From: JAOACQ01 sp049968515
Lineage (GTDB): Bacteria > Spirochaetota > Brevinematia > Brevinematales > JAOACQ01
Assembly (NCBI GenBank): GCA_049968515.1
Contig: JBMFQR010000041.1
Location: 1-15,125, forward strand
Length of the DNA stretch: 15,125 nucleotides
Direction of reading: 5' to 3'
Made by a program: the position numbers and the translations under genes. The notes below the pieces were generated by a model that worked only from the letters and a program-made list of their open reading frames with translations, was not told the DNA's origin and made no database searches. This document shows, in pieces, positions 14,410 through 15,125 of the stretch (within the stretch, counting starts at the first letter, position 1; each line of letters starts with the position of its first letter).

Positions 14410-15125
14410 TTACTTTACATAGTAATAAGAAATACTTCCAGGAAAAAGGAAAAATGTTGCTTTATCTTTCTTTATTTTAAGCCAGCCGCCACCTAATTCC
14501 GAAAAAACAAAAGAGTTATTTGAAAAATTCAAGGCTTCAAAGTCTATACAACCATAGACTGGGGAAAAGTTAATGACCAGAAACTTCCCCTTATCAGTAA
14601 AGATAGCTCTTTCCCTCGAGAGATAAAAGATTTCAAAGCCACTTTTCAGAAAAGAGCATAAAGCAATAAAAAAATCATCTATTAATCTATAAGAGATCAA
14701 TATCTTTTCCTTTTTCAGGAGCAAAAAGACTATTGTTGCAATGTTATTGACGGAGTTCTCACTGCTATCAATGAGGTTAATATCATTGCAAGGATTGTAG
14801 TTAGTGATTTCTTCAAGGTTGGCGAGGGGATAAAGAAAGACATTTTTTCTTAAATCCCAGTAATTTTCGCTATGAAGAATTGTTGGCTTAAGATTCTTAT
14901 ATCTTTTAGAGGTTAGAAAGATACTTTCTTTAAATTCCGTCTGACAGAAATCCAGAATTCTTCCCTGTTCATCATTTGAATCAGATAGATCAAGACACCA
15001 TTTTTTTGAGATAGACTTAATAATAGAAAAATATCTTTTTAGCTTATTTCTTGTTTCATTCTCATTTATATCCACAATATATTTTGTGGAATTATTGATT
15101 GAGTCGGATGTAAAATCTTCAATAC
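14410..15125 (-). CDS. Unrecognised protein, 5' end outside the window
   Basis: I do not recognise this protein. The reading frame stays open to the window edge: 16 further sense codons precede the GTG at 15075, which has no Shine-Dalgarno. The gene therefore most likely starts outside the window and GTG 15075 is not its start. What is visible is about 237 residues ending YYYVK. The N-terminal part is polar and helical (ETRNKLKRYFSIIKSISKKW). The C-terminal part is rich in aromatic beta-strand-like segments (KGKFLVINFSPVYG, GGGWLKIKKDKATFFLFPG). No signal peptide, clear membrane helix, nucleotide-binding loop or metal motif is visible. It is first among the genes seen in the TPR/HD-GYP/sigma-54 run, with 66 bases to the next one, so a shared role is possible. 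Confidence 0.7.
   Translation of the reverse strand, partial: IEDFTSDSINNSTKYIVDINENETRNKLKRYFSIIKSISKKWCLDLSDSNDEQGRILDFCQTEFKESIFLTSKRYKNLKPTILHSENYWDLRKNVFLYPLANLEEITNYNPCNDINLIDSSENSVNNIATIVFLLLKKEKILISYRLIDDFFIALCSFLKSGFEIFYLSRERAIFTDKGKFLVINFSPVYGCIDFEALNFSNNSFVFSELGGGWLKIKKDKATFFLFPGSISYYYVK

Overview
The window looks like a draft scaffold (one run of exactly 100 N at 6464-6563) from an AT-rich, anaerobic, diderm bacterium. The anaerobe call rests on a soluble NuoE/NuoF-type, probably electron-bifurcating, oxidoreductase. The diderm call rests on three lipoproteins and poly-serine-linked cellulase modules. The last module of the cellulase resembles CBM64, which I associate with Spirochaeta thermophila. 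A spirochaete or a neighbouring candidate phylum is therefore my best guess, held with low confidence. There is no rRNA, tRNA, CRISPR array or mobile element that I can see.

Region 1 (1-3662, minus strand) is a redox operon read right to left. It holds a NuoE-like subunit split by an in-frame TAA, a 1030-residue NuoF subunit fused to a GltD/NfnB-like flavoprotein, and the first 20 codons of a third subunit that starts with a 2Fe-2S ferredoxin fold. The expected product is a cytoplasmic complex that moves electrons between NAD(H), probably a second pyridine nucleotide or ferredoxin, and the substrate of the truncated subunit.

Region 2 (3663-4013) is a divergent intergenic region. It has an inverted repeat on the redox side, and a cluster of palindromic and tandem repeats just upstream of a plausible promoter on the cellulase side.

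Region 3 (4014-8658, plus strand) holds a secreted lipoprotein endoglucanase (GH5, CBM6, CBM64-like, two poly-Ser linkers), a clear terminator, a good sigma-70 promoter, and a large one-component regulator. The regulator joins a LacI-type sugar-sensor fold with no HTH of its own to a PAS domain and a LuxR-type HTH. The gap in the sequence falls inside it. A sugar-sensing regulator next to a cellulase with an operator-like array suggests a local cellulose-response unit.

Region 4 (8674-15125, minus strand) is a tight six-gene run: an unrecognised protein open at the window edge, a TPR lipoprotein, a receiver/HD-GYP response regulator, a large cytoplasmic TPR protein, a second lipoprotein (beta domain plus helical repeats), and a receiver-less sigma-54 activator. 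I recognise the families but not the system. It is the best candidate here for something undescribed.
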